Assembly: GCF_900130015.1 (NCBI RefSeq)
Contig: NZ_FQXS01000001.1
Coordinates: 1-64,000 of the forward strand
DNA: 64,000 nt
Direction of reading: 5' to 3'
Origin: Desulfofustis glycolicus DSM 9705
Lineage (GTDB): Bacteria; Desulfobacterota; Desulfobulbia; Desulfobulbales; Desulfocapsaceae
Below the pieces are notes generated by a model, which did no database searches, had not been told where the DNA came from, and saw only the letters and a list, made by a program, of their open reading frames with translations. The position numbers and the translations under genes are program-made. Below, one piece after another: positions 1 through 7,453 of this stretch. Within the stretch, counting starts at the first letter, position 1. Every line of letters begins with the position of its first letter.

Positions 1-300
1 GCAACCCCGCAGGCAGCCAAGTGGCGCTTGAGCAATTTTCTACTGTGCATGGCAGAGACCGATTTGACCAGATCACCGGTGTTAAAGCCGATCATCTCCG
101 CAATCGAAACAGTGATCAGGCACCGCCAGGCGATTGAATCACGGTGGCAGTCGGGCCACAGCAATGCTCGCCTGGAAGGCTTGAATAGCATTTTCCAGGC
201 AGCCAAAGCACGGGCCAGAGGGTATCGGAACCCACAGACATTTATCAGCATGATTTACCTGATCGCCTCACCGGTTGGTAATCTGCTCAAATCCACTTGA
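1..300 (+). CDS. ISL3-family transposase, C-terminal part (cut by window edge)
   Basis: The frame is open from base 1, so about 99 residues of the C-terminus are visible. The pattern SRWQSGHSNARLEG followed by ARARGYRNPQTF is the conserved end of the DDE transposase of the ISL3 family. In it the last catalytic Glu lies in LEGLN and the basic ARARGYR stretch follows. The catalytic Asp residues and the zinc-binding N-terminus would lie left of the window. A terminal inverted repeat follows the stop directly, as expected for a complete right end. Whether the copy is active cannot be judged from this fragment. Confidence 0.8.
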   Translation, partial: ATPQAAKWRLSNFLLCMAETDLTRSPVLKPIISAIETVIRHRQAIESRWQSGHSNARLEGLNSIFQAAKARARGYRNPQTFISMIYLIASPVGNLLKST

Positions 301-314
301 AACGACGAAGAGCC
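1..314 (+). mobile_element. ISL3-family insertion sequence, right end only
   Basis: The window starts inside an insertion sequence. The transposase C-terminus stops at 300. About ten bases later, near 303-314, lies CGACGAAGAGCC, whose complement GGCTCTTCGTCG matches the usual terminal inverted repeat of ISL3 elements. The following bases, AAATTTTA, would be the 8-bp target duplication typical of this family, but the left copy lies outside the window. The element has inserted into the leftward gene that starts at 633. Confidence 0.7.
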
Positions 315-633
315 AAATTTTAATACCTTCAAGCTCGGAAAGTATTTGAGCAGTGGAGCACTCCAACTCTTTTTTTGCCTCCAGGTCCCCACTGAGGTCG
401 CTCTCAACACTTTTTATCGCAGCCTGCAGTTCTGCGCGTTGGCCTTCAAGGTCAATGATGCCCATCATAAACACCGGGTCTTCTGCCCGCGTATTCAACA
501 GTGCCAGCTTGGTTTTAAGCTCATCAAGGTGTGTATCGAGAGAGTCAATGCGGTCAAACTCCACCATGTGTTCTTGATTTTTTTTCAGTTCGGACTCCAG
601 GTAAAGTTTTCTTTCTATACTTTGAGCTTTCAT
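268..633 (-). CDS. Coiled-coil protein truncated by the IS insertion
   Basis: A good GGAGG Shine-Dalgarno precedes the ATG at 633. The 121-residue product is highly charged and rich in Leu, Glu and Lys, with heptad-like spacing from about residue 5 to 100 that suggests a long coiled coil. No family is recognised. Only about the first 106 codons are native. From 314 leftward the frame reads through the ISL3 terminal repeat into the antisense of the transposase gene, which supplies the last 15 or so residues (IKIWLFVV...). The original C-terminus is therefore lost or displaced, and the gene is probably non-functional. It is the last gene of the leftward series that makes up the island. Confidence 0.55.
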   Translation of the reverse strand: MKAQSIERKLYLESELKKNQEHMVEFDRIDSLDTHLDELKTKLALLNTRAEDPVFMMGIIDLEGQRAELQAAIKSVESDLSGDLEAKKELECSTAQILSELEGIKIWLFVVSSGFEQITNR

Positions 634-707
634 TTCTTCCTCCGCTTGTCCTTTTTTTTAAAACAACCTTGGCACTATTACCAAGCCTTAAAAAAGAGAG
701 ATATGAA

Positions 708-986
708 TCAATCTGATGACCCAAGAATTATTTCAACACTACGGGTCGATAAACGGTATTTTCTAGCCAAAAATAGTACACTTTCTCCATTATCATACTC
801 ATTGCGAATCTTGTTATTTCTTTTTTTCCTAAAGAGTTGATCAAGGCTTCGTATATAAAGCGAGCATCCACGAAATGAAATTGCGAGTTTGATAGCATTT
901 TCAATCCCGACAATTTCAGCAATAGATTTGAGCTCACCAGGCAATTCATCAATTGCTATTTCACTTGCTATTTCTTCAACATTCAT
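708..986 (-). CDS. Mor/C-family transcriptional activator
   Basis: This small protein of about 92 residues resembles the middle-operon regulator Mor of phage Mu. An N-terminal helical dimerisation part contains ELPGELKSIAEIVG. A C-terminal helix-turn-helix follows (IRNEYDNGESVLFLARKYRLS), in which the ARKYRLS segment corresponds to the recognition-helix region. The ATG at 986 sits about 8 bases after GGAG and is preferred to the GTG two codons upstream. Mor activates middle transcription in Mu. Here it lies in a cluster with a GemA-like gene, so it may switch on element genes or respond to a helper phage. That role is inferred. Confidence 0.7.
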   Translation of the reverse strand: MNVEEIASEIAIDELPGELKSIAEIVGIENAIKLAISFRGCSLYIRSLDQLFRKKRNNKIRNEYDNGESVLFLARKYRLSTRSVEIILGSSD

Positions 987-1005
987 AAACACAACTCCTT
1001 GGCTG

Positions 1006-2286
1006 TCATTTATTCAAAGGACTGTGCATTCCCGGATGATCTTTATAGCTTTGGGCCGAGTGAACATAAATCATTGTGGTATTTATGTCCTGATGACCAG
1101 CAAGTTTCTGAATATCATGGAGCTTGACGCCCGCTCTTGCAAGCAAGGTAAATGCTGTATGCCTTAAAGCATGAGGACTCAAAGTCTTCTGTTCCCTGCT
1201 GATAGAAGCTTTTTGTAAATATTTTTTAACAATATTTTCCACAGCCTTAACCGATAGTGGCCGATAATTGCGAGATCTCTTTATAACAAATTCGCCATCA
1301 TTTCTGTCATAAATGAACGGCAAAAAAATTGGCATCCCTCCAGAGCACCTGACTCCATGATTTTTGACTGTTTCAAGCCAATCATCGAAAGCCCGAAGAG
1401 CTCTGCCGTTTAAGATAATGGCAGTCTTCGGTCGATTCTGAAAACGTCCTTTCCTATCAATCACCCATACTTTTTGTTGCCCTTTCACCCGTTCCAGCTC
1501 CAGGTTGTTGTGTTGCAGCCGGGCTATTTCGTTGGCCCGCAAGCCATAGACCAAAGTGATTAGAAGCATTGCATAATCGCGTTTTCCTATCGCTGTTCTC
1601 TTGTCAACCGCCCTTAAGAGCTTCTCTGCCTCAACCGTTGAAAGAACGCTGTAATACCCTTTATCCTTCTTTGGAAAGATCAGCTTGAGCTCTTTAAATA
1701 CAATTGGATTTTTGAATTTTCTATTTTCACGCTCGACGAACTTAAAAAAGCGATTTAGAGCAATAAATTTATTCCATATGGTAGAGTCCTTACACATTCG
1801 TTCCATTCTCAAATAATCACGATACGTGGCAACTTCAGAGCGCGTAATTTCGGCAAGATCTTTGCCAGCCCAGGAAAAAAATAGTTTCACTTGATTTTCA
1901 TAACTACGCTTAGTGTTTAGTGTGTTTTGCTCAGCAATAAACAAGGCAAGCATTTTTTTAAACTCATCGCTTTTAATTCCCCGGTGAGTTTTGAAATCGC
2001 CAAGCTTGCTGATGGGATTTGAAAACCCCTTTACCTGACCTTCGATAAACTTGAAAAAGCCATTCAGAATAGAAAATTTTCGTTTCGTTGTGGCCGGGGT
2101 GTGTTCTTCGGCAAGTTTTTCCTGGTACTGCCTAAGAAGCTCAATTTTCACGTGCTCAAGAGAGCTGTTCTTGAAATCAAAAAACTGCTTGATCTCGGAG
2201 CGGTATACGCGCTGACTGCCTCCATGGTATTTCTTGAGGTATTTCTCAAAAAGGCGCTTGCCCGTGCCGCCATCAATAAAGGACAT
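1006..2286 (-). CDS. Tyrosine recombinase / phage-type integrase
   Basis: The 426-residue protein has two tandem N-terminal SAM-like core-binding segments (about 10-90 and 110-190) and a C-terminal catalytic domain. All catalytic landmarks are visible: Arg in LVYGLRANEIARL, HALRH, the GHQDINTT histidine and the nucleophile in MIYVHS. The duplicated N-terminal arm-type region is unusual. I chose the ATG at 2286 because AGGGG lies just upstream and the preceding gene stops at 2288-2290 (TGACATG). A longer start at 2337 would overlap that gene by 50 bases. It sits at the opposite end of the island from the P4-type integrase, so it may belong to a nested element or serve as a second recombinase. 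Confidence 0.85.
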   Translation of the reverse strand: MSFIDGGTGKRLFEKYLKKYHGGSQRVYRSEIKQFFDFKNSSLEHVKIELLRQYQEKLAEEHTPATTKRKFSILNGFFKFIEGQVKGFSNPISKLGDFKTHRGIKSDEFKKMLALFIAEQNTLNTKRSYENQVKLFFSWAGKDLAEITRSEVATYRDYLRMERMCKDSTIWNKFIALNRFFKFVERENRKFKNPIVFKELKLIFPKKDKGYYSVLSTVEAEKLLRAVDKRTAIGKRDYAMLLITLVYGLRANEIARLQHNNLELERVKGQQKVWVIDRKGRFQNRPKTAIILNGRALRAFDDWLETVKNHGVRCSGGMPIFLPFIYDRNDGEFVIKRSRNYRPLSVKAVENIVKKYLQKASISREQKTLSPHALRHTAFTLLARAGVKLHDIQKLAGHQDINTTMIYVHSAQSYKDHPGMHSPLNK

Positions 2287-2287
2287 G

Positions 2288-2530
2288 TCAACCCCTGTCG
2301 GCACCCTTGGCGTGCCTTTCGATACCTTTTTCAGCACAAATATTGCTGATCGTGGTATCGCTGAGACCGCTGATTTCCGCTAATACCACTTGCGCCACCC
2401 CCCGCTGGCGAAGCGCAACTATCTTAGCGTTCCGCTCAACTCTGAAAGGATTATCCTTTTGAACCTGCATGACTTCTTCAGCGCTCAATAGATCGACAAG
2501 CTTTTTCGCCTTTTTCGAATAGTCTTTCAT
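2288..2530 (-). CDS. Small helix-turn-helix protein
   Basis: The product has 80 residues. Residues 35-68 (ALRQRGVAQVVLAEISGLS followed by DTTISNI) read as a helix-turn-helix of the kind used by phage repressors and resolvases. The start overlaps the stop of the upstream gene by ATGA, and its stop lies one base before the recombinase start. The three genes are therefore translationally coupled. It could be a regulator or a directionality factor for the neighbouring recombinase. No specific family is recognised. Confidence 0.6.
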   Translation of the reverse strand: MKDYSKKAKKLVDLLSAEEVMQVQKDNPFRVERNAKIVALRQRGVAQVVLAEISGLSDTTISNICAEKGIERHAKGADRG

Positions 2531-2997
2531 TGCTTCGGTCCCTTCCCTTGACTGGTGGCGTCTCGTTCATTCCTGCCTTCAACCATCCGCGTCAAAATAT
2601 GATAGGTTGCCCTGGCCTGTTCTCGGTCCAATGACCGGATATCTTTTACCTTCCGGTATTTGCGCAGCCAATTTTTTATGCGCTGTTTATCCCATCCCAG
2701 GTCCTTGAACAGCAGGCGGATATCCCGGACATGATAAAAACTCGGTAAGCTCGACGTATCCCCTTCGATCTCATTCGAGAAGCGCGGCCGGGCCGGAAAC
2801 CGCCGTTCGGTTTTCCCTTGCAAGCGGTCAATCAGAAAGATTGCCTCCTGTTTTGATAAGGCCGTGATACTGGCAATGCCGATCAGCTCGGAAACGAGGG
2901 CATAAACCCCGGCTTCACCTCCGGGAAATGGAGCGGAATGGAGCTTTTTTATCTGTTCGTTCGTGATTGACTCGAAGAGCTTAATGGGCCTTTTCAT
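2527..2997 (-). CDS. GemA/DUF1018-like phage protein with two helical repeats
   Basis: The protein has 156 residues from the ATG at 2997, which has AGGAA nine bases upstream. The reading frame stays open further up, but that part crosses the repeat array and has no ribosome site. Two copies of a helical motif can be aligned by eye. The first is near residues 12-65 (ITNEQIKKLHS ... SKQEAIFLIDRL). The second is near 90-140 (VRDIRLLFKDLGWD ... DREQARATYHILTRM). The second copy resembles the C-terminus of Mu GemA/gp16 (DUF1018). In Mu-like phages gemA precedes mor, and both kinds of gene occur here, separated by a recombinase. The biochemical function of GemA proteins is poorly known. Confidence 0.5.
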   Translation of the reverse strand: MKRPIKLFESITNEQIKKLHSAPFPGGEAGVYALVSELIGIASITALSKQEAIFLIDRLQGKTERRFPARPRFSNEIEGDTSSLPSFYHVRDIRLLFKDLGWDKQRIKNWLRKYRKVKDIRSLDREQARATYHILTRMVEGRNERDATSQGKGPKQ

Positions 2998-3042
2998 GGC
3001 TTTTTTCCTGGAAAAAACAGGTAGTGGCGTATGCTCAGAACA

Positions 3043-3326
3043 TTTACACCCTTTACACCCCAGAGGGCTTATCTTTATGATATATCGTTGTTTTTTCGGG
3101 GTGTAAATGTCTCTGAGGATGTACACCCCGGCCGATTTTATTTGCCATTTCCTTATTTTGTTTCAAAGCCTTAAGCCCTTCATATACCTTTGCACCCCCA
3201 GAAAGAGGATGTACACCCCCTCGGAGGATGTACACCACATGTACACCCCCATTTACACCCCCCCTTTACACCCTTTAAATATAATAATTATAGTTAGATA
3301 GTTAATTATGGTGTAAAGGGTGTAAA
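3043..3326 (+). repeat. Iteron-like array TTTACACCC/GTACACCCC around an AT-rich block (candidate origin)
   Basis: About eleven copies of a 9-mer (T/G)TTACACCC or GTACACCCC lie in under 300 bases. Forward copies are at about 3043, 3052, 3121, 3189 (TTTGCACCC), 3211, 3230 (variant), 3241, 3252 and 3265. Inverted copies (GGGTGTAAA) are at about 3098, 3310 and 3318. A block of almost pure A/T runs from about 3274 to 3309 between the last forward and the inverted copies. Clustered iterons next to an AT-rich unwinding zone and a primase-helicase gene are what a replication origin looks like. The array may also regulate the GemA-like gene that starts at 2997. Confidence 0.65.
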
Positions 3327-3510
3327 TGTTTTCATATATACGCCACAGTTTTTTTCAGAATCAGCCCTTTTTGTACCACGCTTGTAGTGGTTTTGATAAT
3401 CATTCCTTGCCTAGCAAACTGTTACCATCGGCTTTTTTGGCCTGACCTTACCTCTTTTTTGGTCAAAATCGGCTGACCCTTCCCTCTTTTTCTAAAACGG
3501 ATATCCGCTA
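3327..3510. other. Intergenic segment between the iteron array and the primase gene end
   Basis: No gene is seen. Several T/A runs and the short palindrome CGGATATCCG followed by TTTT on the minus strand, near 3497-3507, could weakly terminate primase transcription. The stretch may form part of the origin region together with the array on its left. Confidence 0.4.
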
Positions 3511-6312
3511 TCATTTTGCCGAATGCCTAACAAATCGCCTAACAAAATGATGTTTCCGTGTCCCCCGATTGATGACGGCGCTTCGTTTAACCGTCCAATC
3601 TGCTCGTTCCAATATTTCCAGGGAATCACCTATCCTGGCCCCAAGCTGAGAAGCTGACCGGAATTGATTGGTAATACCCCGTGTTTTTGCCAGATAGTCA
3701 AAAGCCCTATACAACTCGCCGGTGGTCGCCTCGAAAATGATTTGCTCAGTCATCCCGGAAGAGTTCTTAAAATCGGCAGCCTTGAGCCCGTATTCCAGTT
3801 CAAAGCCGGTGGGCCGAAACTCATATTCAGAAAGCAGCGCCTCAAGCCCGTACAGAATTTTGTTGCTCTCCCGTTCTGTGGCGTAAGAGCGTTCATTCTG
3901 TGCCACTATCCATTCGTTGAGGATCATTCTCGCCACTGAAGAGCCTTTTACGTGTCCTGGTCGCGGAATGTATTTGACCACCTCGACAAGGATCAAATAG
4001 AGCATGGCGTAAAGCTCATTCAACCTTGATTTTGAGTGGTTCGGGTAATCCGTCCGGATTACTTTCAAGGTGTCGGCCTTTTTCTCTGCGATGTTCGGCA
4101 GGATGTCATGAGCGATGATCTTGAAAACGGCGCTCCAGATCAGGTCCCTGGCCTCCCGCAGATCGGCTTCAACGGCCACCGCCTCTTTGAATGCCGGGTT
4201 ATGAAACCGCTTGTCAAAAAGGATTTCGTTTGTTCGCTCGATCAGTTCCGGCTCAACAAAAGGCTCAATTGAGGTCACGAGAAGCTGAGTGCATGACCGC
4301 TCGTAAACGTTGTCAGAATCGCTCCCTGCTTTTCGCTTTTGCCGGGTAATGCCAGTGGCCGCGGTCAACAGAAAATCGCGCTTGCCGCCGCGCACAGCGT
4401 CAGATTCGAGGTTATCCGAGATGGTCAGCGGGGAAATCGCGGCCTCGGAAAAATCGGAAGCCGCCGATCCGGTGGTTACGCAATCCTCGCCGTAGATGAC
4501 GGTTGAAAGCATGGAAGCGGCCGAAGTCTTGCCACAGCCTTTGGTCCCGGAAAACTTGGTGATGCCCCTGGCTTTGATATATTGCAGCAGCACAACATTG
4601 AACAGCAGACAGACGACAAAGTAACGATCAGCATTGTCACAGGCGAGATTGTCAAATATATGAGTCTTCAAGCTCGTCATGCCTTTTCGGATATCGGCGT
4701 TCGGTATGAAGCGGAGCGGGTGCATTTTCGGCGAGCTCCGGAGCAAAACCCGTTCGGCGTTGGTGCCGTTCGGAACCACTTCTATTTTTCCAGGGCCGAT
4801 TTTGAGGAGGTTGTTGTACTCGCCGCACAGGTTGAAATAGACCGTGCTTTCCTTGAAGTTCGTGAAAATCCAACCCGGAATAGAGGTGTGATCGCCTTTC
4901 AGATAGGCTTGGCTTTCTATGTTCTGGATGATCAGCCGGGCACCATTGGTGGCGGCGTTTATCCCCGCCTCATGGTAGAGCAGGGCCTTGAACGGCGTGT
5001 TGTTGCCGATCTGGTAAATCCAGTTGTTAAAGTAGAGATGGCACGCTTCACCGTCGATGAAGAATTTACCGCTGGCCCGGAACCACTCGAAACAAATTTT
5101 CCCGTAGGTGTCGAAATCAAACTTGCGCTCTTGCCCTGGCTCGCTGATCCAGGTCGAATAAATATCTTTCAGCGAGCGCAATGGCGGAAAATACCGTTCC
5201 GCCCCTTTGAGCAAAGCCTTGAGCGCCGTCACTGGCTCCTTTTGGCCCTTCAGATGGTCGTCGATATCCTTGGCCTCAGGATCAAAACGAACGATCCGCA
5301 CTTCAACGGCCTGCTCTTGCAGCAGCTTGGCCAAGGTGCCCGGCAGGCACAGCTTTTTGAGCGCCGAACAAACTTTGTCGGTGTAAGTTCTGCCGGCGTC
5401 GTCATTGTCGAAGCAGAGATACAGCGTTTTCCCCGGCGCCCAATCGGTCAGGTAGTCAAGCTGTGCCCTGGATATCTGGCCGTTGATGGCGGCAACGTGT
5501 TGATAACCGCCCCGGCCATGCACTGACAGCAGGTCGTTTTCCCCCTCAACGAGCAGAACCTCTTTCCCTTTGAAGGCGGGCATGTTGAAGAAAAGGCAAC
5601 CAGCCCCCCAATGCTCGCCGGGCAGCCGGTACGTGTATTTCTTGCGCCGGTCCTTGGTGGTAAACCCGGCAACCCGGCCCTGAGGGTCAACGTGCGGATA
5701 GACGAACAAGCCGCCGATGAAGAAGTCACACAGCGTGCCGTCTTTGTTCTTGACGAGCCCGGAGCCGGTGAGCTGGTCCTCGGCATAGCCGGCGCTTTTC
5801 AGGAGTTCATGCAGCCGGCCGTCAGCGTAGCCGACCCGGAAGGCGGCAAGCGTCGCGTCCGTATGCCGCCGAACCTTCTTTTGATAACCGAGTTCCTGAC
5901 TGTTGCTGAGCAAGGCGTCATGGTAGTAAGCGGCAGCCGCTTCGAAAATGGCGGACTGCTCCGTAGTGCCATCTTTCTCTTTCGCTGAGCGCGTTGTTTT
6001 CCTGGTCGCGCCTGCCGTCAGTTCGTAGCCGTGATGCTTGGCCAGGATTTTCAATGCCTCGGCCTTGTCGCACCGGTCGAAGAACTCGATAAAATCGAAT
6101 ACGTCACCGCCGTCTTTCTCGGTCGGGCACTGGTAGCAGTGCCAAATTAAGGCCGGCACTGTAATACGGAAGCAGTCATGCCCCCCGCAAAGAGGGCATG
6201 GTGCAATATCAACGGTGTGAGCGCCGACTTTTTTGGAGGTTCCCCCGGTACGGCCGACGATGTAGTCAACCAGGTCGGTCTTTTCCTTGAGCAGGGCGAA
6301 ATTATCGGTCAT
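3511..6312 (-). CDS. CHC2 zinc-finger / Toprim primase with C-terminal helicase-type ATPase
   Basis: The protein has 933 residues and is multidomain. Residues 39-62 form a zinc ribbon (CPLC and CYQC) as in DnaG-type primases. The Toprim core follows, with EGEND at about 256-260 and DNDD at 302-305, which supply the metal-binding acids. Near residues 589-597 is a Walker A motif (GTKGCGKTS), with an acidic ISDNLES strand near 631 as a possible Walker B. The order primase then ATPase matches the replication proteins of satellite phages and plasmids, in function like the P4 alpha protein. The ATG at 6312 overlaps the upstream stop by ATGA. With the iteron array downstream it likely drives autonomous replication of the excised element. 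Confidence 0.85.
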   Translation of the reverse strand: MTDNFALLKEKTDLVDYIVGRTGGTSKKVGAHTVDIAPCPLCGGHDCFRITVPALIWHCYQCPTEKDGGDVFDFIEFFDRCDKAEALKILAKHHGYELTAGATRKTTRSAKEKDGTTEQSAIFEAAAAYYHDALLSNSQELGYQKKVRRHTDATLAAFRVGYADGRLHELLKSAGYAEDQLTGSGLVKNKDGTLCDFFIGGLFVYPHVDPQGRVAGFTTKDRRKKYTYRLPGEHWGAGCLFFNMPAFKGKEVLLVEGENDLLSVHGRGGYQHVAAINGQISRAQLDYLTDWAPGKTLYLCFDNDDAGRTYTDKVCSALKKLCLPGTLAKLLQEQAVEVRIVRFDPEAKDIDDHLKGQKEPVTALKALLKGAERYFPPLRSLKDIYSTWISEPGQERKFDFDTYGKICFEWFRASGKFFIDGEACHLYFNNWIYQIGNNTPFKALLYHEAGINAATNGARLIIQNIESQAYLKGDHTSIPGWIFTNFKESTVYFNLCGEYNNLLKIGPGKIEVVPNGTNAERVLLRSSPKMHPLRFIPNADIRKGMTSLKTHIFDNLACDNADRYFVVCLLFNVVLLQYIKARGITKFSGTKGCGKTSAASMLSTVIYGEDCVTTGSAASDFSEAAISPLTISDNLESDAVRGGKRDFLLTAATGITRQKRKAGSDSDNVYERSCTQLLVTSIEPFVEPELIERTNEILFDKRFHNPAFKEAVAVEADLREARDLIWSAVFKIIAHDILPNIAEKKADTLKVIRTDYPNHSKSRLNELYAMLYLILVEVVKYIPRPGHVKGSSVARMILNEWIVAQNERSYATERESNKILYGLEALLSEYEFRPTGFELEYGLKAADFKNSSGMTEQIIFEATTGELYRAFDYLAKTRGITNQFRSASQLGARIGDSLEILERADWTVKRSAVINRGTRKHHFVRRFVRHSAK

Positions 6313-6827
6313 GACGCCACCGTCAGCCCTTTCTTGCCCTGTCTGGAGGGTGCCGCCTGCATCAAGTCATGCTGCAGAATGGCTGCTTTCAATTCCTCGG
6401 CGGCAGGTTTGAACTCGTTGTCTCCCTCGATAACCGTATCAAGGTCTCGGATAGCCAAAAGCAAGGTTTTTCTGGCGTGCTGGGCGCTTTCGATGGCACC
6501 ACCGACGACCATCTTCAATCGGGTAGCAGAAAGGCGTAACAAATACTCGTTGCTCTTCTGGTATTGCTCTGCGCAAGCCTGCAACACCCGCTCTTGCTTC
6601 TCCAGATAGAGGCTGATCAGCAGGTAAAGCCCGTGTTGCAGCTCGTCAATGTCAGCTTTGTGCGACTGGTTAAACGTGCTGCTGTCGAACTCTGCGAGAC
6701 GCGCGGTTCTGAGCAATGTGCCAAGCGCACGCAATGCCGCATTGTCTTCGGTTATGATCTCTTGAAGATTAAGAGGGGTAAGGGTGCTGTGGTTGCCGTG
6801 TGCTGCTCCATCCTGATTACTAGGCAT
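6309..6827 (-). CDS. Small alpha-helical protein coupled to the primase
   Basis: The 172-residue product starts at the ATG at 6827, which has GGAGG seven bases upstream. An upstream in-frame extension would run through a folded RNA element and is not used. The sequence is mostly helical with no membrane segment: LQHGLYLLISLYLEKQER is followed by further amphipathic helices up to about residue 150, then a basic tail (SRQGKKGL). No family is recognised. It overlaps the primase start by four bases, which points to co-translation and possibly to a replication accessory role. That role is inferred from position alone. Confidence 0.6.
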   Translation of the reverse strand: MPSNQDGAAHGNHSTLTPLNLQEIITEDNAALRALGTLLRTARLAEFDSSTFNQSHKADIDELQHGLYLLISLYLEKQERVLQACAEQYQKSNEYLLRLSATRLKMVVGGAIESAQHARKTLLLAIRDLDTVIEGDNEFKPAAEELKAAILQHDLMQAAPSRQGKKGLTVAS

Positions 6828-6837
6828 GGCGTATCCT

Positions 6838-6916
6838 CCGGAAAATAAAAATGCCCAGACTGTTACCAAGCCTACAACGGCTTCGGGGTCCTCGCGGATA
6901 CCCCACAGTCTGGGCA
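6838..6916 (-). ncRNA. Three-way-junction RNA leader with U-rich tail
   Basis: On the minus strand a perfect 12-bp helix (TGCCCAGACTGT at 6916-6905 with ACAGTCTGGGCA at 6863-6852) encloses two hairpins. One is GGGGT...ACCCC and the other is AAGCC...GGCTT. TTTTTATTTT follows at once, then the GGAGG of the gene starting at 6827. This is a compact folded leader that could act as an attenuator or as an immunity-type RNA. No known RNA family is recognised. Confidence 0.55.
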
Positions 6917-7055
6917 CATTCAATTTCTGGGAGTCGTGCAAACAAAAATTCCCGGTTTAAGGCGTACGGGAGCCGCCGTTGTAGTTTGGTTCTGGCAGAA
7001 TACGGCACTTTATTACCAGGCGCAAGCCTTTTGCGCAGGATCACGGCCGGTCGCC

Positions 7056-7265
7056 TCACGCCGCCATGACCTCACGCTGTGCTATCCGTTCTTCAATCCA
7101 GGCGTCTATTTCCTCGGCAACCCAGGCCACCGACCGCCCGAGAGAAACGGACTGCGGAAAGCTGCCCTCCTTCATCCTGGAATAGATGGTCGACCGCTTC
7201 AAACCGGTTCGCCGTTCGACCTCCGGCCTTCTGAGCAAGGCTTTACTTTGATTCTGGCTTCGCAT
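7056..7265 (-). CDS. alpA: AlpA-family regulator / excisionase
   Basis: The 69-residue protein has the typical AlpA/MerR-like winged helix. LLRRPEVERRTGLKRSTIYSR is the recognition segment, FPQSVSLGRS is the wing, and VAWVAEEIDAWIEER is the closing helix. GGAGGG lies eight bases before the ATG at 7265. AlpA was found as an activator of the P4-type integrase gene slpA on the E. coli cryptic prophage CP4-57. Related Vis/Xis proteins act as repressor and directionality factor in P4. Its place between the integrase end and the primase operon fits such a control role. About 190 bases upstream to the next gene carry no further gene and probably hold its promoter. Confidence 0.8.
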   Translation of the reverse strand: MRSQNQSKALLRRPEVERRTGLKRSTIYSRMKEGSFPQSVSLGRSVAWVAEEIDAWIEERIAQREVMAA

Positions 7266-7453
7266 GTTTTACCCTCCAATTCCGTTCCGTAGAGAGCCCA
7301 GAACGTCCATGTTTGGCTTGGAAGGTAAAGGGGCTTGCGAGAATGGTCAAACCGCCCTGGTCATGAAGGGAGCAGCAGAAAAGCGTCAAGAAAACGTCGG
7401 GAAAACGGCAAACCGGTTATGATCGTTTCACCGGATGACAGTAGCGCATCAGG

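Noticed and set aside
4582-5526. Long rightward open frame opposite the primase gene
   Set aside because: It is antisense to the conserved zinc/Toprim gene, with composition typical of a mirrored GC-rich frame and no recognisable domain.
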